63,648 bases of DNA from Candidatus Zymogenaceae bacterium (GTDB taxonomy: Bacteria; Desulfobacterota; Zymogenia; Zymogenales; Zymogenaceae). Within the stretch, counting starts at the first letter, position 1. Each line of letters starts with the position of its first letter. Location: positions 1 to 63,648 of the forward strand of contig JAFGFE010000036.1 in assembly GCA_016931225.1 (NCBI GenBank), in the 5' to 3' direction. The notes below the pieces were generated by a model. The model did not search any database. It saw only the letters and a list, made by a program, of their open reading frames with translations, and was not told the DNA's origin. Made by a program: the position numbers and the translations under genes. This document shows, piece by piece, positions 9,222 through 18,155 of this stretch.

Positions 9222-9868
9222 TTCCCTGGTGAACTGGTTATCTGTAGAATTAATACAACATTAAATATATAGAATATCACAGAGAAGCACGAACGGGTAA
9301 AAAAAATGACCGGCAATTTAAAAAGCCGGCACTGTTTTCAAAGAACCCAATGTTCCTGGGTGACATCCCTGAATCACGTCGAAAGGGATATGCGCTCAGG
9401 GTTTTTTGACGCTTTTCTTCCCCTTCCCGATCGGCCTCTGTCGTTCATCTGATTTCTTTATGTTCCACTTTCCATTCCCTGCCGCCGAAGCTTCATCGCC
9501 GGAGGAGGTGCCGGACCGGGAACATCATCGCCACGGAATGTGGAAACGCCGGCTCCATGGGATCTATCACGCCGGGGGGGTATCGACAGTGAAAGACCGT
9601 CTCCCCCGGAAGAAACGGGCCGTCGGCTAAAACAGCCGGGGAGTAAATGAACATGAGGGAAGGACCCCGGAGATAATTGAAGAGACGATATACCGCCAAT
9701 GCCCGGGAATAGACGACATTCACCGCCAGAAGAATGGAACGAAGTATATTTGCCGGGGAAAACGGTGTTAATTCCCTCACTCCAAGGCCGCGAACATGAA
9801 TGAAGAGAGTCGGGGAATTGGATTCATGATGATACTCCTTTATCTTCCAACTCGTTCGGTTTCCCCGC
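9222..9868. other. 647-base stretch without a recognisable gene
   Basis: Several short reading frames exist on both strands, the longest 95 codons on the minus strand at 9493-9780, but none resembles a known family or has a convincing ribosome site. The only structural item is a weak CCGGC/GCCGG hairpin at 9310-9329. On the minus strand it is followed by a run of Ts (9306-9299), as expected for a terminator of leftward transcription from the flavin reductase gene. Confidence 0.5.
9299..9329 (-). terminator. possible terminator downstream of the flavin reductase gene
   Basis: On the minus strand GCCGG pairs with CCGGC across a 10-base loop, followed after TCA by eight Ts. The stem is short, so strength is uncertain. 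It would separate leftward transcripts from the decarboxylase-like gene starting at 9221. Confidence 0.35.
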
Positions 9869-10438
9869 TCACTTCGTTTTATAGGACTTTCCGTCGTGCC
9901 ACGCCTTTCCGATAATGTCTCCCAGGGAGTAAAATCGGTTATCAGGCATTGAAAGGAAAAAGGGATTCATTTTCTTCGCGTCCGGTTTGCCGTCTGTCAG
10001 AAACCGCTCTTCCGTCCACACCGCCTTGACCTCGCCGATATAGAATGTGTTGGTGGGAAGATCGACGGTGGTGTGAAGTTCGCACTCGAAGCTGAGGGGG
10101 CAGTCCGTGATCATCGGCGCCGCCTTCAGGTCTCCGTAAAAGACGTCGAAGAGCCCGGATTTGTCGACCTCTTCCGCAGATACCAGCCCGACGTAGTCCG
10201 TCGCTGCAACCATAAGGGCGTCCGGAACCCCTATGCTGAACTGGCCCGTCTCCCTGATTGCACCATGGGACGCATGACTCCGGTGCACACAGGCGCCCAC
10301 CAGACACGGCTTGTGGTTGACCCTCGTGGTCCATCCAAGCGCCATGAAATTCGGCTTTCCATTGTACATGGTGCCCAGAATGGTTTGAAGCATTGGGGAG
10401 ATGAATGCATTTGCCCCGATATTGACCTTGTTTGACAT
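9869..10438 (-). CDS. flavin reductase family protein
   Basis: A 189-residue protein of the flavin-reductase-like split-barrel family (flavoredoxin type). Indicators are FMALGWTTRVNHKPCLVGACV, the helix HASHGAIRETGQFSIGVP, GLVSAEEVDKSGLFDVFYG and the C-terminal strand TFYIGEVKAVW. These proteins bind FMN and reduce flavin or a redox partner in the cytoplasm. An AGGAG site sits seven bases before the ATG. The gene lies 78 bases downstream of a MarR regulator on the same strand, which probably controls it. A redox or xenobiotic response role is plausible but not shown. Confidence 0.8.
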   Translation of the reverse strand: MSNKVNIGANAFISPMLQTILGTMYNGKPNFMALGWTTRVNHKPCLVGACVHRSHASHGAIRETGQFSIGVPDALMVAATDYVGLVSAEEVDKSGLFDVFYGDLKAAPMITDCPLSFECELHTTVDLPTNTFYIGEVKAVWTEERFLTDGKPDAKKMNPFFLSMPDNRFYSLGDIIGKAWHDGKSYKTK

Positions 10439-10516
10439 ACAATAGCTCCTTTTGTCGCTGTTTTGGTATGTTATTTTCTTTATATTTTCAACATATCCTT
10501 GAGTTACGATTGATCT

Positions 10517-10996
10517 TTATATCCCACCCGTCAGTTTCTTATTGGCACCGTCGATCATCCTGGTCAGATCATTTCCAATCTCCACACCCAGAATGTCGGT
10601 ATATCGTTTATAGAGGCTCGCCCACGCACGGCGTATGTCTGCGCATAGAATCCCGCCTCTTTTCGTGGGGAATAAAAGCACCAGACGTCCCTGCTCCCTC
10701 TTTTCCATGAACTCACGCGAGACCAGCGTGTCGACAAATCGGCTGACTGTGGATGGCGAAAGATTGAGAATGTGCGCCGCCTGCTTCTGAGAAATGCCGG
10801 GGTGCTCATTGGCTACCAGCAGCAGGAACGAATGGGATGGAGACAAACCCACCACCCCGAACTCCTCCTCGGCCATCCGGGTAATGATCCTGAAGAGCGT
10901 GCTGGAGGTAAAATAGAGGCAACTGTTGAGAAGATGCTGAATATAGGAGGTGTCGGATGCGTCTTTATTCAGCGTATAGCCGTCGGATTCGTTCAT
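10517..10996 (-). CDS. MarR family transcriptional regulator
   Basis: A 159-residue winged-helix regulator. The central region LLLVANEHPGISQKQAAHILNLSPSTVSRFVDTLVSREFMEKR is the MarR recognition helix and wing entry, and RLVLLFPTKRG is the wing. MarR proteins bind palindromic operators as dimers and usually release them on ligand binding or oxidation. A perfect 16-base palindrome lies 17 bases upstream of its start, pointing to autoregulation, and the flavin reductase follows directly on the same strand. The ligand is unknown; there are few Cys residues, so a redox switch is not obvious. Confidence 0.88.
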   Translation of the reverse strand: MNESDGYTLNKDASDTSYIQHLLNSCLYFTSSTLFRIITRMAEEEFGVVGLSPSHSFLLLVANEHPGISQKQAAHILNLSPSTVSRFVDTLVSREFMEKREQGRLVLLFPTKRGGILCADIRRAWASLYKRYTDILGVEIGNDLTRMIDGANKKLTGGI

Positions 10997-11012
10997 AGGA
11001 TGGCCTCATTAG

Positions 11013-11028
11013 TTGTATGTACATACAA
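11013..11028. promoter_or_regulatory. probable MarR operator (perfect palindrome)
   Basis: TTGTATGTACATACAA is a perfect 16-base palindrome located 17 bases upstream of the MarR start codon. Size, symmetry and position match MarR-family operators. Binding by the adjacent regulator is inferred. Confidence 0.6.
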
Positions 11029-11322
11029 ATATATATCCCATGAGCCGTTCCAAGTCAAGGATTTTATAATCAAGACATCGACCCGACCATGAAAATCGGT
11101 TGCATTCGATATTTATTTCTCCGAACGGGTTTGTTTCATTGTATCGTTTCACATCGACCACCTTCGGTGAAAGAACCGGGGCTTTTTGAATTGATTACCG
11201 GGGCGGCCCGTCGTAAAAACCCCCTTGTCCCCACAGTCATACCGGTGTATGGTATTAATGATGGACGGCTCGGCCGCCGCACTGAAAAGACACCGACTTC
11301 CTTTCCCCCACGGAGTGTTCTC

Positions 11323-11781
11323 ATGATATCTGCAAAGGATATGCTTCGCGCCGAGATAGAAAGGATGATCGATACGGAGACCCGGGCCTGGGACGAACAG
11401 GACCCGGAGCTGTTGGTGTCGATCTTTCACGCGGACATGGTCTGGCCCTGGCCGCCGGACAATACCGCCCACGATCCCATGGCGTGGGTGTTCGTGCAGG
11501 GACGGTTCAACCGGGACCGGTGGCGGGATCGATGGCGGGAGCTGTTTGAAAATTATATACTGGTGCACAACCACAGGGAGACCCTCAGGATAGAGGTGTC
11601 GGCCGAGGGTGACGGGGCGTTTGCGGTGGTGGATGTGGACACCCTCTGGCGGCACAGGGAGACCGGCGATGCGCTTCACTGGAAGGGGCGCGCTGGGAAG
11701 GGATACACCCTGACCGAAGACGGCTGGAAGCTGATTTTCCACACCGGGCTTCTGATCTATCCCGATGAAATCGTCGCGTGA
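11323..11781 (+). CDS. NTF2-like / SnoaL-like protein
   Basis: A 152-residue protein with the NTF2-fold layout. An N-terminal helix (IERMIDTETRAWDEQDPELLVSIFHADMVWPWP) is followed by strands with DGAFAVVDVDTLWRH, HWKGRAGKGYTLTEDGWKLIFHTGLLIYP. The WKGRAGKGYTLTEDGWKLI ending is typical of this superfamily. Members include isomerases, polyketide cyclases and binding proteins; nothing here fixes the activity. The start ATG at 11323 follows CGGAG. It stands alone between the divergent MarR gene and the rsgA gene downstream. Confidence 0.65.
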   Translation: MISAKDMLRAEIERMIDTETRAWDEQDPELLVSIFHADMVWPWPPDNTAHDPMAWVFVQGRFNRDRWRDRWRELFENYILVHNHRETLRIEVSAEGDGAFAVVDVDTLWRHRETGDALHWKGRAGKGYTLTEDGWKLIFHTGLLIYPDEIVA

Positions 11782-11879
11782 GGGCGGCGCCCCTCCCCTT
11801 CAACTCCGGACGATGAACCGCCGCCTCCCCTATCGGTGGGCGTTCGCGGTGGGTTGCGGCTCGTTCCGACGGCCTGAGG
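11781..11879. repeat. dispersed intergenic repeat, copy A
   Basis: About 100 GC-rich bases directly after the preceding stop codon align by eye with 13157-13256. Shared blocks include GTTCGCGG, TCCGACGGCC and a CAACTCC core in the same order and spacing. Both copies lie in spacers just downstream of a rightward gene or close to one. Function is unknown. Confidence 0.55.
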
Positions 11880-11963
11880 TAACAAGACTCACGAAGCGGT
11901 GCGCTGGCCCGATTCCGAGAAAGATTTCAAACATCGAGCACATAAGAAAAGCGGGAGTTCTCA

Positions 11964-13037
11964 ATGGAAGGCACAGGTCTTGAAAAATTAGGGTATGGTG
12001 AATGGATTCAGGAAATTGCAGCCGAATACCTGAAAGACGACTTTTCCCTCGCACGAGTCATAGAGGTCAACAAGAACAGCTATATGGTGTCCGACGGCGA
12101 GCATGAGATGTTGGCGGAACTCTCCGGCAGATTCATGTTCAACGCGGAGGGTGTTACTGATTTTCCCACGGTCGGTGATTGGGTCACGATACAGGCTTTT
12201 GACGATTCCACATATGCAATCGTCCATTCCGTTCTGCCTCGTAAAACTCTGTTGAAGCGCAAAGAGCCCGGTAAACGAATAGATTTTCAGCTGATTGCCG
12301 CTAATATTGATTTCGGCTTGGTTATGCAATCCGCGAATCATCTCAATCTCAATTTGCTGGACAGGTATTTCGTTATGCTGCATGAAAGCGGAATTCAACC
12401 TATCGCTGTTTTCAGCAAAATCGACCTGGTATCCCCTTCAGAACTGGCGGTGCTGGACAACACACTGTCAAGGCTGAGAAACGAATATCTTCTTATCAGT
12501 AATATTACCGATGAGGGTGTAGAGGAATTGTCAAAGAGACTGATACCCGGCGAAACATATTGCCTATTGGGTAAATCAGGAGTGGGAAAGACATCATTGC
12601 TTAACAATCTCCTTGGCACAAAAGCATTCAGGGTTGATGAAGTACGAGAAAAAGACGGAAAAGGCAGGCATATCACGACCAGACGTCAACTGATATGTAT
12701 TGATTCCGGCGGTATTATCATTGACACTCCGGGGATGAGAGAACTTGGGAATTTTGAAATTGAAGATGGACTGGATCAGACATTTGAAGAGTTTTCTTCG
12801 TATGCTCCAAAATGTTGTTTCAGAAATTGTACGCACACCCACGAAGATGGATGTGCAATAATCGAAGCCGTCAAAAATGGAGAGATCGAAAAAAGCAGAT
12901 ATAAGAACTATCTCAAAATCAGGAGAGAATCCGAATTCTATGAGATGTCATATCAGGAAAAGCGTACGAAGGATAAATCATTCGGGAAAATGATCAAGAA
13001 CTATAAGAAAAATACGAGAAAGAATCAAATAGATTAA
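11964..13037 (+). CDS. rsgA: ribosome small subunit-dependent GTPase A
   Basis: A 357-residue circularly permuted GTPase. The order is an N-terminal OB fold, then the G4-type motif FSKIDLV, then the Walker A motif GKSGVGKTS near residue 200, then DTPGMRE near 253, then the zinc-binding cluster KCCFRNCTHTHEDGC near 282-297. This order is diagnostic for RsgA (YjeQ), which matures the 30S subunit late in assembly. An upstream GGGAG supports the ATG at 11964. The C-terminal tail is rich in Lys and Arg, as expected for RNA contact. It has no close operon partner. Confidence 0.93.
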   Translation: MEGTGLEKLGYGEWIQEIAAEYLKDDFSLARVIEVNKNSYMVSDGEHEMLAELSGRFMFNAEGVTDFPTVGDWVTIQAFDDSTYAIVHSVLPRKTLLKRKEPGKRIDFQLIAANIDFGLVMQSANHLNLNLLDRYFVMLHESGIQPIAVFSKIDLVSPSELAVLDNTLSRLRNEYLLISNITDEGVEELSKRLIPGETYCLLGKSGVGKTSLLNNLLGTKAFRVDEVREKDGKGRHITTRRQLICIDSGGIIIDTPGMRELGNFEIEDGLDQTFEEFSSYAPKCCFRNCTHTHEDGCAIIEAVKNGEIEKSRYKNYLKIRRESEFYEMSYQEKRTKDKSFGKMIKNYKKNTRKNQID

Positions 13038-13156
13038 TCAGCCGTTCTCATAATCGGACGGAATTCACACTTTAAGAAATATCCGACCCGTCGTCGACAG
13101 TTCAAAAAAGCGCACGGGTCGCATATATGCATGTATCAGGATAAAACGGACGCATA

Positions 13157-13256
13157 CGGGCGATGCGCCCTTCCCCCGCAACTCCCGGCGGCGATCTGCC
13201 GTTTCTTCCCCCCGGTCGTTCGCGGCGAACCGCGGCCCGCTCCGACGGCCCGGCGG
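13157..13256. repeat. dispersed intergenic repeat, copy B
   Basis: Second copy of the repeat at 11781-11879, located in the spacer between rsgA and the next gene. It is more GC-rich than copy A and has diverged, but the block order is kept. The rest of the 389-base spacer shows nothing else that I can name. Confidence 0.55.
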
Positions 13257-13426
13257 CCTTGACCACCAGGAAGCTGGACGGAATCGGGATTCAGCGTGCG
13301 ACCGCCGCGGGTCCGGACCGGGACGAGGAGCGGCGGGAGTATTTTCGGGAGGGTGTGCTCGTGCTGCTGACGGCCCGGACGGCCGATCGGGGGTCATACT
13401 AATTTACACACAGGGAGGTGTATACG

Positions 13427-13747
13427 ATGTCCGTCAAACGCGTGTGGCACGGCTGGACGACGGCCGGGAACGCGGACGCATACCAGGCGCTTCTTCACGA
13501 CGAGGTGTTTCCCGGAATCGAGGCGAAACGGATCGCCGGCTACCGGAGTATCGAGCTGTTCAGGAGGGACCTGACTGGTGAGGTGGAGTTTGTGACCATC
13601 ATGACGTTTGACTCACTGAAGAGCGTCATCGATTTTCAGGGAGAGGAGTACGAGCGTTGCTATGTCCCCGATGCCGCCCAAAAGCTCTTGAAGCGATGGG
13701 ATCTATACTCGGCGCATTATGACGCGATAGAAATCCGCACATACTAA
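13427..13747 (+). CDS. antibiotic biosynthesis monooxygenase-like (dimeric alpha-beta barrel) protein
   Basis: A 106-residue protein with the ABM-like ferredoxin fold. It has an N-terminal strand VKRVWHGWT, a helix with NADAYQALLHDEVFPGI, then GYRSIELFRRDLTGEVEFVTIMTFDSLKSVIDF and a C-terminal YDAIEIRTY. The last part, with a Tyr-rich end, is typical of small Dabb/ABM proteins. The family includes monooxygenases and heme-handling proteins, but many members have no known function. GGAGGTG six bases upstream supports ATG at 13427 over GTG at 13418. It is convergent with the LtrA gene. Confidence 0.6.
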   Translation: MSVKRVWHGWTTAGNADAYQALLHDEVFPGIEAKRIAGYRSIELFRRDLTGEVEFVTIMTFDSLKSVIDFQGEEYERCYVPDAAQKLLKRWDLYSAHYDAIEIRTY

Positions 13748-13856
13748 TATGTGTCACATTTTTATCGAGACGTTCTCCGATACATCCCGACTAAAGCGGC
13801 GCATGACCGAGCGATGGGCTTGTCTCCGGAAGGACTATCTCCATGACATCGGTTTT

Positions 13857-15050
13857 CTAATCGGCGTCTGCGGGCAACGGGCGGCTGTCCAGATCCTGGG
13901 TGAACCAAATCCACAGGCCGTACCCGGCATTCACCCACATGACGGCGACCAAAAGCATCATGAAGACCGGTATTGCAAGGGATTCGTGAGCGGGCGCCAT
14001 CAGGAGCGCCGCACATCCGGTGAGAACCTTAAGCAGCGGACTGAGGATCCGGTGGGTCGGCTCATCGTCCGTGTATTTGAGGGTCAGCTCGAGGGCCGCG
14101 AGGATAATTAGAAACGATCCCACCGCAACGGAAAGGATCTGAGATGCCGTATCGGCGTCTCTGGTCACGATGGGTGCCAGCATCGCCCCCATGACGGCGG
14201 TGACAATCACCAGCGGCAGGTGGAGATACGACCAAAGCCACGAGGAGAAAACCTTCCCCCTCGGTGGGCGCCGGCGGCCGATAAAATCGAAATAGAGACA
14301 CCACGCCATGAATCCAAGCATCAGTCCCAGTACTCCCAAGAGTGCACCGGGAAGGCTCACTTGACCCTCTCCTGCGATGCCCCGTATGGCTCCGGCAACC
14401 GATTCGCCCAGTACGATGATCACCATCAGGCCGAACCGCTCCGGCAGCTTATTATGGGAAAATGCGGGAAGCCGCTCGGTTTCACCCACTGTCAGCCAGG
14501 GGCCGATGACCTCCGCCAGAACCCCCAGCCCCCACCAGATCATCCGCTCTCCCTCGGGCCGAAAGAACGACACTACCACCAGAATCAGGCAGATTATGTA
14601 TCCGAGGGTGAATCTGGCCGACGACCTGAGAAACATCCGGTTATGGAGCCCGGCCCTGATCCATAGGAAGATGATGAATCCCCGAACCATCAGGTACGTT
14701 CCGGCAAATCCTTGATAATTCTCCCCCAGCGAATCGTGGGAAAACACCGCCAGCCCCGCCACACCCGCAATCATCACAAACGTCACCAGCCGGTTTTCGA
14801 ATCCCTCGGTCTCGAACCGCTCGGCGTAATAGGTGAATCCATTCCAGATCAGCCAGACCGGGAGCATACTGAAAAGAAAAACCGGGAGTTGGGAAAATTC
14901 CGGGTGGATGGACAGCTCGTGGGCGAGTCCTGCGATGACCACGACGAACACCAGGTCATAAAACAGCTCAAGCCACGTAACCGCCCGATCAATCCCTTCG
15001 TCTTCGTCGGTTCGAAGCGCCGGCCTCTGCCAGAAAACCCGTCGTGTCAT
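13857..15050 (-). CDS. ltrA: low temperature requirement protein A family membrane protein
   Basis: A 397-residue integral membrane protein of the LtrA family. The opening TWLELFYDLVFVVVIAGLAHEL is the family hallmark, followed by many hydrophobic helices and the internal motif PERFGLMVIIVLGESVAGAIRG. Family members are widespread, but their biochemical role is not established; the name comes from a Listeria cold-growth mutant. GGAGGATGA directly precedes the ATG. The stop is TAG. It is transcribed leftward, with the PhzF gene upstream on the same strand about 80 bases away. Confidence 0.85.
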   Translation of the reverse strand: MTRRVFWQRPALRTDEDEGIDRAVTWLELFYDLVFVVVIAGLAHELSIHPEFSQLPVFLFSMLPVWLIWNGFTYYAERFETEGFENRLVTFVMIAGVAGLAVFSHDSLGENYQGFAGTYLMVRGFIIFLWIRAGLHNRMFLRSSARFTLGYIICLILVVVSFFRPEGERMIWWGLGVLAEVIGPWLTVGETERLPAFSHNKLPERFGLMVIIVLGESVAGAIRGIAGEGQVSLPGALLGVLGLMLGFMAWCLYFDFIGRRRPPRGKVFSSWLWSYLHLPLVIVTAVMGAMLAPIVTRDADTASQILSVAVGSFLIILAALELTLKYTDDEPTHRILSPLLKVLTGCAALLMAPAHESLAIPVFMMLLVAVMWVNAGYGLWIWFTQDLDSRPLPADAD

Positions 15051-15130
15051 TCATCCTCCTCTCAATGAAAAATCAGAGCCTCATCGGCCCCGGCTTCTTT
15101 TTATTCCCGGATACCCGTTATCACCGATCG

Positions 15131-16003
15131 TCATGTCAAAAAGCCCTCGGCGGTTTTGATTACCCGACCCGCCACCCGGATGAGCATCTCCCCGCCCTCT
15201 TCTCGTGCGGAGATCGTCAGGATCGAGGGGCGTCCCATCTCGAACCCCTGCTCGATGCGGGCAAAAACCTCTCCCTCACCCAGGACGGCGTGTTTTTTGA
15301 GGTATCCCGCCAGGCACCCGGCGGCGCTGCCGGTGGCCGGGTCCTCGGGGACGTCGTAGTAGTGTCCGAACATCCGGGCGCGAATCTGGTTTTCGGAATG
15401 CTCCGCGTGGTCCGTGAACACGAAAAACAGCTTCGCATCGAGGTCTTTGACGAAATCACGCAAGAGCGGTGTATCGACCCGGCAGCGGGCGACGGCGTCG
15501 AGATCCGCCAGCGGCGTGATGAGAAAGGGGAGGCCGGTGGAGACGATCTGGATCGGCAGGTCCACCCGGATGTCGCTCTCATCGATGCCCAGGACCTCTG
15601 CCGCCCCGGCGTGGTCCACGCGGGAGCCGAAGACCGGGGGAAGCTGGGTCATCTCGGCATCATCCCCCCTGAACGTCACGGGGATGGTCCCGGCGAACAG
15701 ATCGAGGACGATCTCCTCAGACGTACCCTTCAAAAGCTCCTCCCGGATGATCCAGGCGGTGCCCAGGGTGGGGTGCCCGGCGAAGGGGACCTCGCCCGCG
15801 GGGGTGAATATGCGCACCGGCCAGCCGTTTTCCCCCGGCTCCCTCGCCTGGATAAAAGTGGTCTCGGAGAAGTTGAACTCCCGGGAGATATCGAGCATGG
15901 CGTCGTCGTTGAGAGCGCCGAAGCTCTCCACCACCGCAAGCTGGTTGCCCGCGTATTTTTTTTCGGCAAACACATCCAGGATGTGGAATCTGAGCCGGAT
16001 CAT
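15131..16003 (-). CDS. PhzF family isomerase/epimerase
   Basis: A 290-residue protein of the PhzF/diaminopimelate epimerase fold. It carries the family start FHILDVFAEKKYAGNQLAVV, the catalytic glutamate region REFNFSETTFIQ, TPAGEVPFAGHPTLGTAW and the second-half mirror motif EDPATGSAAGCLAGYL. These proteins isomerise small metabolites; without phenazine genes nearby a phenazine role is unlikely. I chose ATG at 16003 because AGGAG lies six bases upstream; a start five codons earlier lacks one. It is on the same strand as ltrA but is probably separate. Confidence 0.88.
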   Translation of the reverse strand: MIRLRFHILDVFAEKKYAGNQLAVVESFGALNDDAMLDISREFNFSETTFIQAREPGENGWPVRIFTPAGEVPFAGHPTLGTAWIIREELLKGTSEEIVLDLFAGTIPVTFRGDDAEMTQLPPVFGSRVDHAGAAEVLGIDESDIRVDLPIQIVSTGLPFLITPLADLDAVARCRVDTPLLRDFVKDLDAKLFFVFTDHAEHSENQIRARMFGHYYDVPEDPATGSAAGCLAGYLKKHAVLGEGEVFARIEQGFEMGRPSILTISAREEGGEMLIRVAGRVIKTAEGFLT

Positions 16004-16291
16004 GGTGCGCTCCTGCAATGAAATGAATGTGTTTACTATATTTGCCTACTATGTATTTAGCATATTCCGATTGGAATGAAAAGGGAAGAGACGTCCGTGT
16101 TGACCGCATGCCGAAACAGGCTGATTTCATCGGATGCTGGGATCGGTCGGAAATGAGATGTGATATCTCTCGAGAAGATGCAATACTTCACGGTGGATAA
16201 CGAATGGGTATCGAGGATCGATCCGCCACCGCGGATCGGTCACACAATACCCGCATGTTGTTGATGAGATCAGATGGTGGGAAATGGTTTG

Positions 16292-16681
16292 TTAGACCAC
16301 CCAGAACCCCAGGACCAAAAAGAATATCCCCAAAATCAGGACGAGTACGGAGTATCCCTTCAGGAAGGTCGTGCGCTTGCGCATGGATTCGAAGATCTTC
16401 GCGTACATCCCCTGCAGGGCCATCAGCAACAGCCCCTTGATGAGGGCGATCCAGCCGAAGACGGTGATGATGACCGTCCAGTCGAGCACCCAGTCGTTAT
16501 GAAACGTCACCAGAAGAAAGCCGACCACCACAGCCATCATGCCGGACAGGTACAACAGCGCCGGTGATTTGGAAAAATCCTCCAGGAGATTCTGGAGATA
16601 TCCGGTTTTCGTCAGCAGCCCCCCCAGCCCCGCGGCTGTGTAAACAAGGCCGAACAATTGAAAAATGTGTGCATCGGTCAT
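16292..16681 (-). CDS. four-helix membrane protein of unknown function
   Basis: A 129-residue protein with four predicted membrane helices: HIFQLFGLVYTAAGLGGLL, ALLYLSGMMAVVVGFLLV, WTVIITVFGWIALIKGLLLM and LKGYSVLVLILGIFFLVLGF. The loops are short and one carries Lys/Arg-rich EIFESMRKRT-like sequence facing inward. I do not recognise the family. GGAGG about nine bases upstream supports ATG at 16681. It lies between two unrelated leftward genes with spacers of more than 200 bases, so it is likely a single-gene unit. Confidence 0.7.
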   Translation of the reverse strand: MTDAHIFQLFGLVYTAAGLGGLLTKTGYLQNLLEDFSKSPALLYLSGMMAVVVGFLLVTFHNDWVLDWTVIITVFGWIALIKGLLLMALQGMYAKIFESMRKRTTFLKGYSVLVLILGIFFLVLGFWVV

Positions 16682-16903
16682 GATAGAGTCCTCCTTCCCG
16701 GCACCGTTCGGAATGTGGACCGAACCCGAGTCAAACGGGCATGGACCATCACAACGCAGGCAGCGCCGCGTAAGCACAACGGACGTTTTCTACATCCAAA
16801 TATCACAATATATATTATATCACCGATATACTCTCATTTGGAAAAATCCGACTATAAAATCGACTCTCTAAGATGGACGACTCCCTTCTCTCATGTATCG
16901 TCC

Positions 16904-17884
16904 TCAATCGCCGGCTCCGGCCTTCGCACGCTCAAGGATTCCCCTGATGAACTCCGTCTTGGCCTCGGTGTAGGCCTCCCGGTCGGTCCGGAATCGAATC
17001 GAAAGCTCCCGCTTGAGGGCCGCATATGCCCGGGCGGTTTCGGGGTGGGTCTCCAGGTAATCACGGAAGATCAGCCCCTCCCAGAGCCGATGCCCCGCGG
17101 GGGCCACGTGCACGTGATGGGTCCGGGGGCCTCGGAACTCCCGCCTCTTGATGAATATCATGTGGTCGGTATATTCCCAGTACTCCCAATCGGGGCCGGA
17201 AAGGTGTGGTATCAGCGCGCGGGGGGCCGTATCGAAGGACGGTACCTCTACCAGGATATCAATGACGGGCTTCGCCGGAACGCCGGGGACGGCGGTGCTG
17301 CCGTAGTGTTCGATCCGCGTGACGATCCCGGGAAAATCGGCCCGAAGCCGCCTTTCCATGCGGGAAAACTCCTCGGTCCAGGCGGGGTCCGGATCGGAAA
17401 GCACGATCGCATCCTCCTCCGGAATTGGATTGTTCACATCCACCGGGGCGTGGACGGTGAGGGTAAAGGGGCGCACGTGCTCCCCCTCGGGATGGGCGCG
17501 GTCGAACGGCAGCGGGGCGGAGAACTCGCCCACCGGCCCCAGGGGCGTCTCCTCCCGCCAGGCCCATCGGATGCGGTGGGTGATCCCGGAGCGGCCGGGA
17601 ATCGTCACGCTCATTGAGGTATCCGAAACGGTCAGGGCGATCATGCCCTCGGGTATTTCTCCCGAGGCGTCCGCCTCGATGCCGAGAAAACGATATTCCT
17701 CCCCGGCGCCCGCTCCCGCCCGAAAGCCGATGAGGCGGGACATTTTCGCCGTATGGGGCACCTCTCCCGTGAGGCGAAGTATCAGCGGACGATAAAAAGC
17801 AACCACCGCGTCGTCGCTTGTGTCCCTCGACGCACACAGCCGCGCCGTCCCGCCGATCATCCGGATATGTATATCACCTGCCAT
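16904..17884 (-). CDS. two-domain protein: effector-binding-like N-terminus fused to GrpB (UPF0157)
   Basis: A 326-residue protein. The C-terminal half (from about residue 160) is a GrpB/UPF0157 nucleotidyltransferase-like domain, with RIEHYGSTAVPGVPAKPVIDILVEV and TRTHHVHV-type residues. The N-terminal 155 residues contain EEYRFLGIEADASGEIP followed by MSVTIPGRSG and an IRWAWRE segment, which resembles the GyrI-like or AraC-type effector-binding fold. GrpB proteins are normally about 170 residues and stand alone, so the fusion is unusual. The GrpB half is a firm call; the N-terminal assignment is tentative. No operon partner is evident. Confidence 0.7.
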   Translation of the reverse strand: MAGDIHIRMIGGTARLCASRDTSDDAVVAFYRPLILRLTGEVPHTAKMSRLIGFRAGAGAGEEYRFLGIEADASGEIPEGMIALTVSDTSMSVTIPGRSGITHRIRWAWREETPLGPVGEFSAPLPFDRAHPEGEHVRPFTLTVHAPVDVNNPIPEEDAIVLSDPDPAWTEEFSRMERRLRADFPGIVTRIEHYGSTAVPGVPAKPVIDILVEVPSFDTAPRALIPHLSGPDWEYWEYTDHMIFIKRREFRGPRTHHVHVAPAGHRLWEGLIFRDYLETHPETARAYAALKRELSIRFRTDREAYTEAKTEFIRGILERAKAGAGD

Positions 17885-17888
17885 CTCC

Positions 17889-17960
17889 CGGCCACTCTAC
17901 CCTATTCACTATCCTGCCTCAATGAAAAAACAGACGGGTCCTTCGGTGTTTTCCATCCCG
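17889..17960. repeat. dispersed spacer repeat, copy 1
   Basis: Starts with CGGCCACTCTACCC, then an AT-rich segment with CTCAATGAAAAAACA, then TTCGGTGTTTTC and ATCCCG. The same blocks occur in order at 20475-20547. In this copy the inverted repeat of copy 2 is degraded. It lies in the 271-base spacer between the GrpB fusion and the methyltransferase. Confidence 0.6.
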
Positions 17961-18155
17961 TACACACCCCCACAGGGCGGCAACGCACACCGCCTGTATT
18001 GAGGGGGTTTTCTTGACCTGAAGGACATATCGTCCTATATTCTATACACAATTTGGTCACTTTGCACTCGGCCTTCCTCCACCGACGGGGGAACATTCGG
18101 GAAATGAAACAGCGCGTATACGCGCGTGACATACCCATGAGATCGAGAGGTTTCA

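Noticed and set aside
9493-9780. 95-codon minus-strand frame with a hydrophobic N-terminus
   Set aside because: No ribosome site and no family similarity; a weak terminator nearby is better explained by the flavin reductase transcript.
16219-16238. Perfect hairpin CGATCCGC/GCGGATCG as a terminator
   Set aside because: No T-run on either side and no gene end close enough; noted only as a structure in the 16004-16291 spacer.
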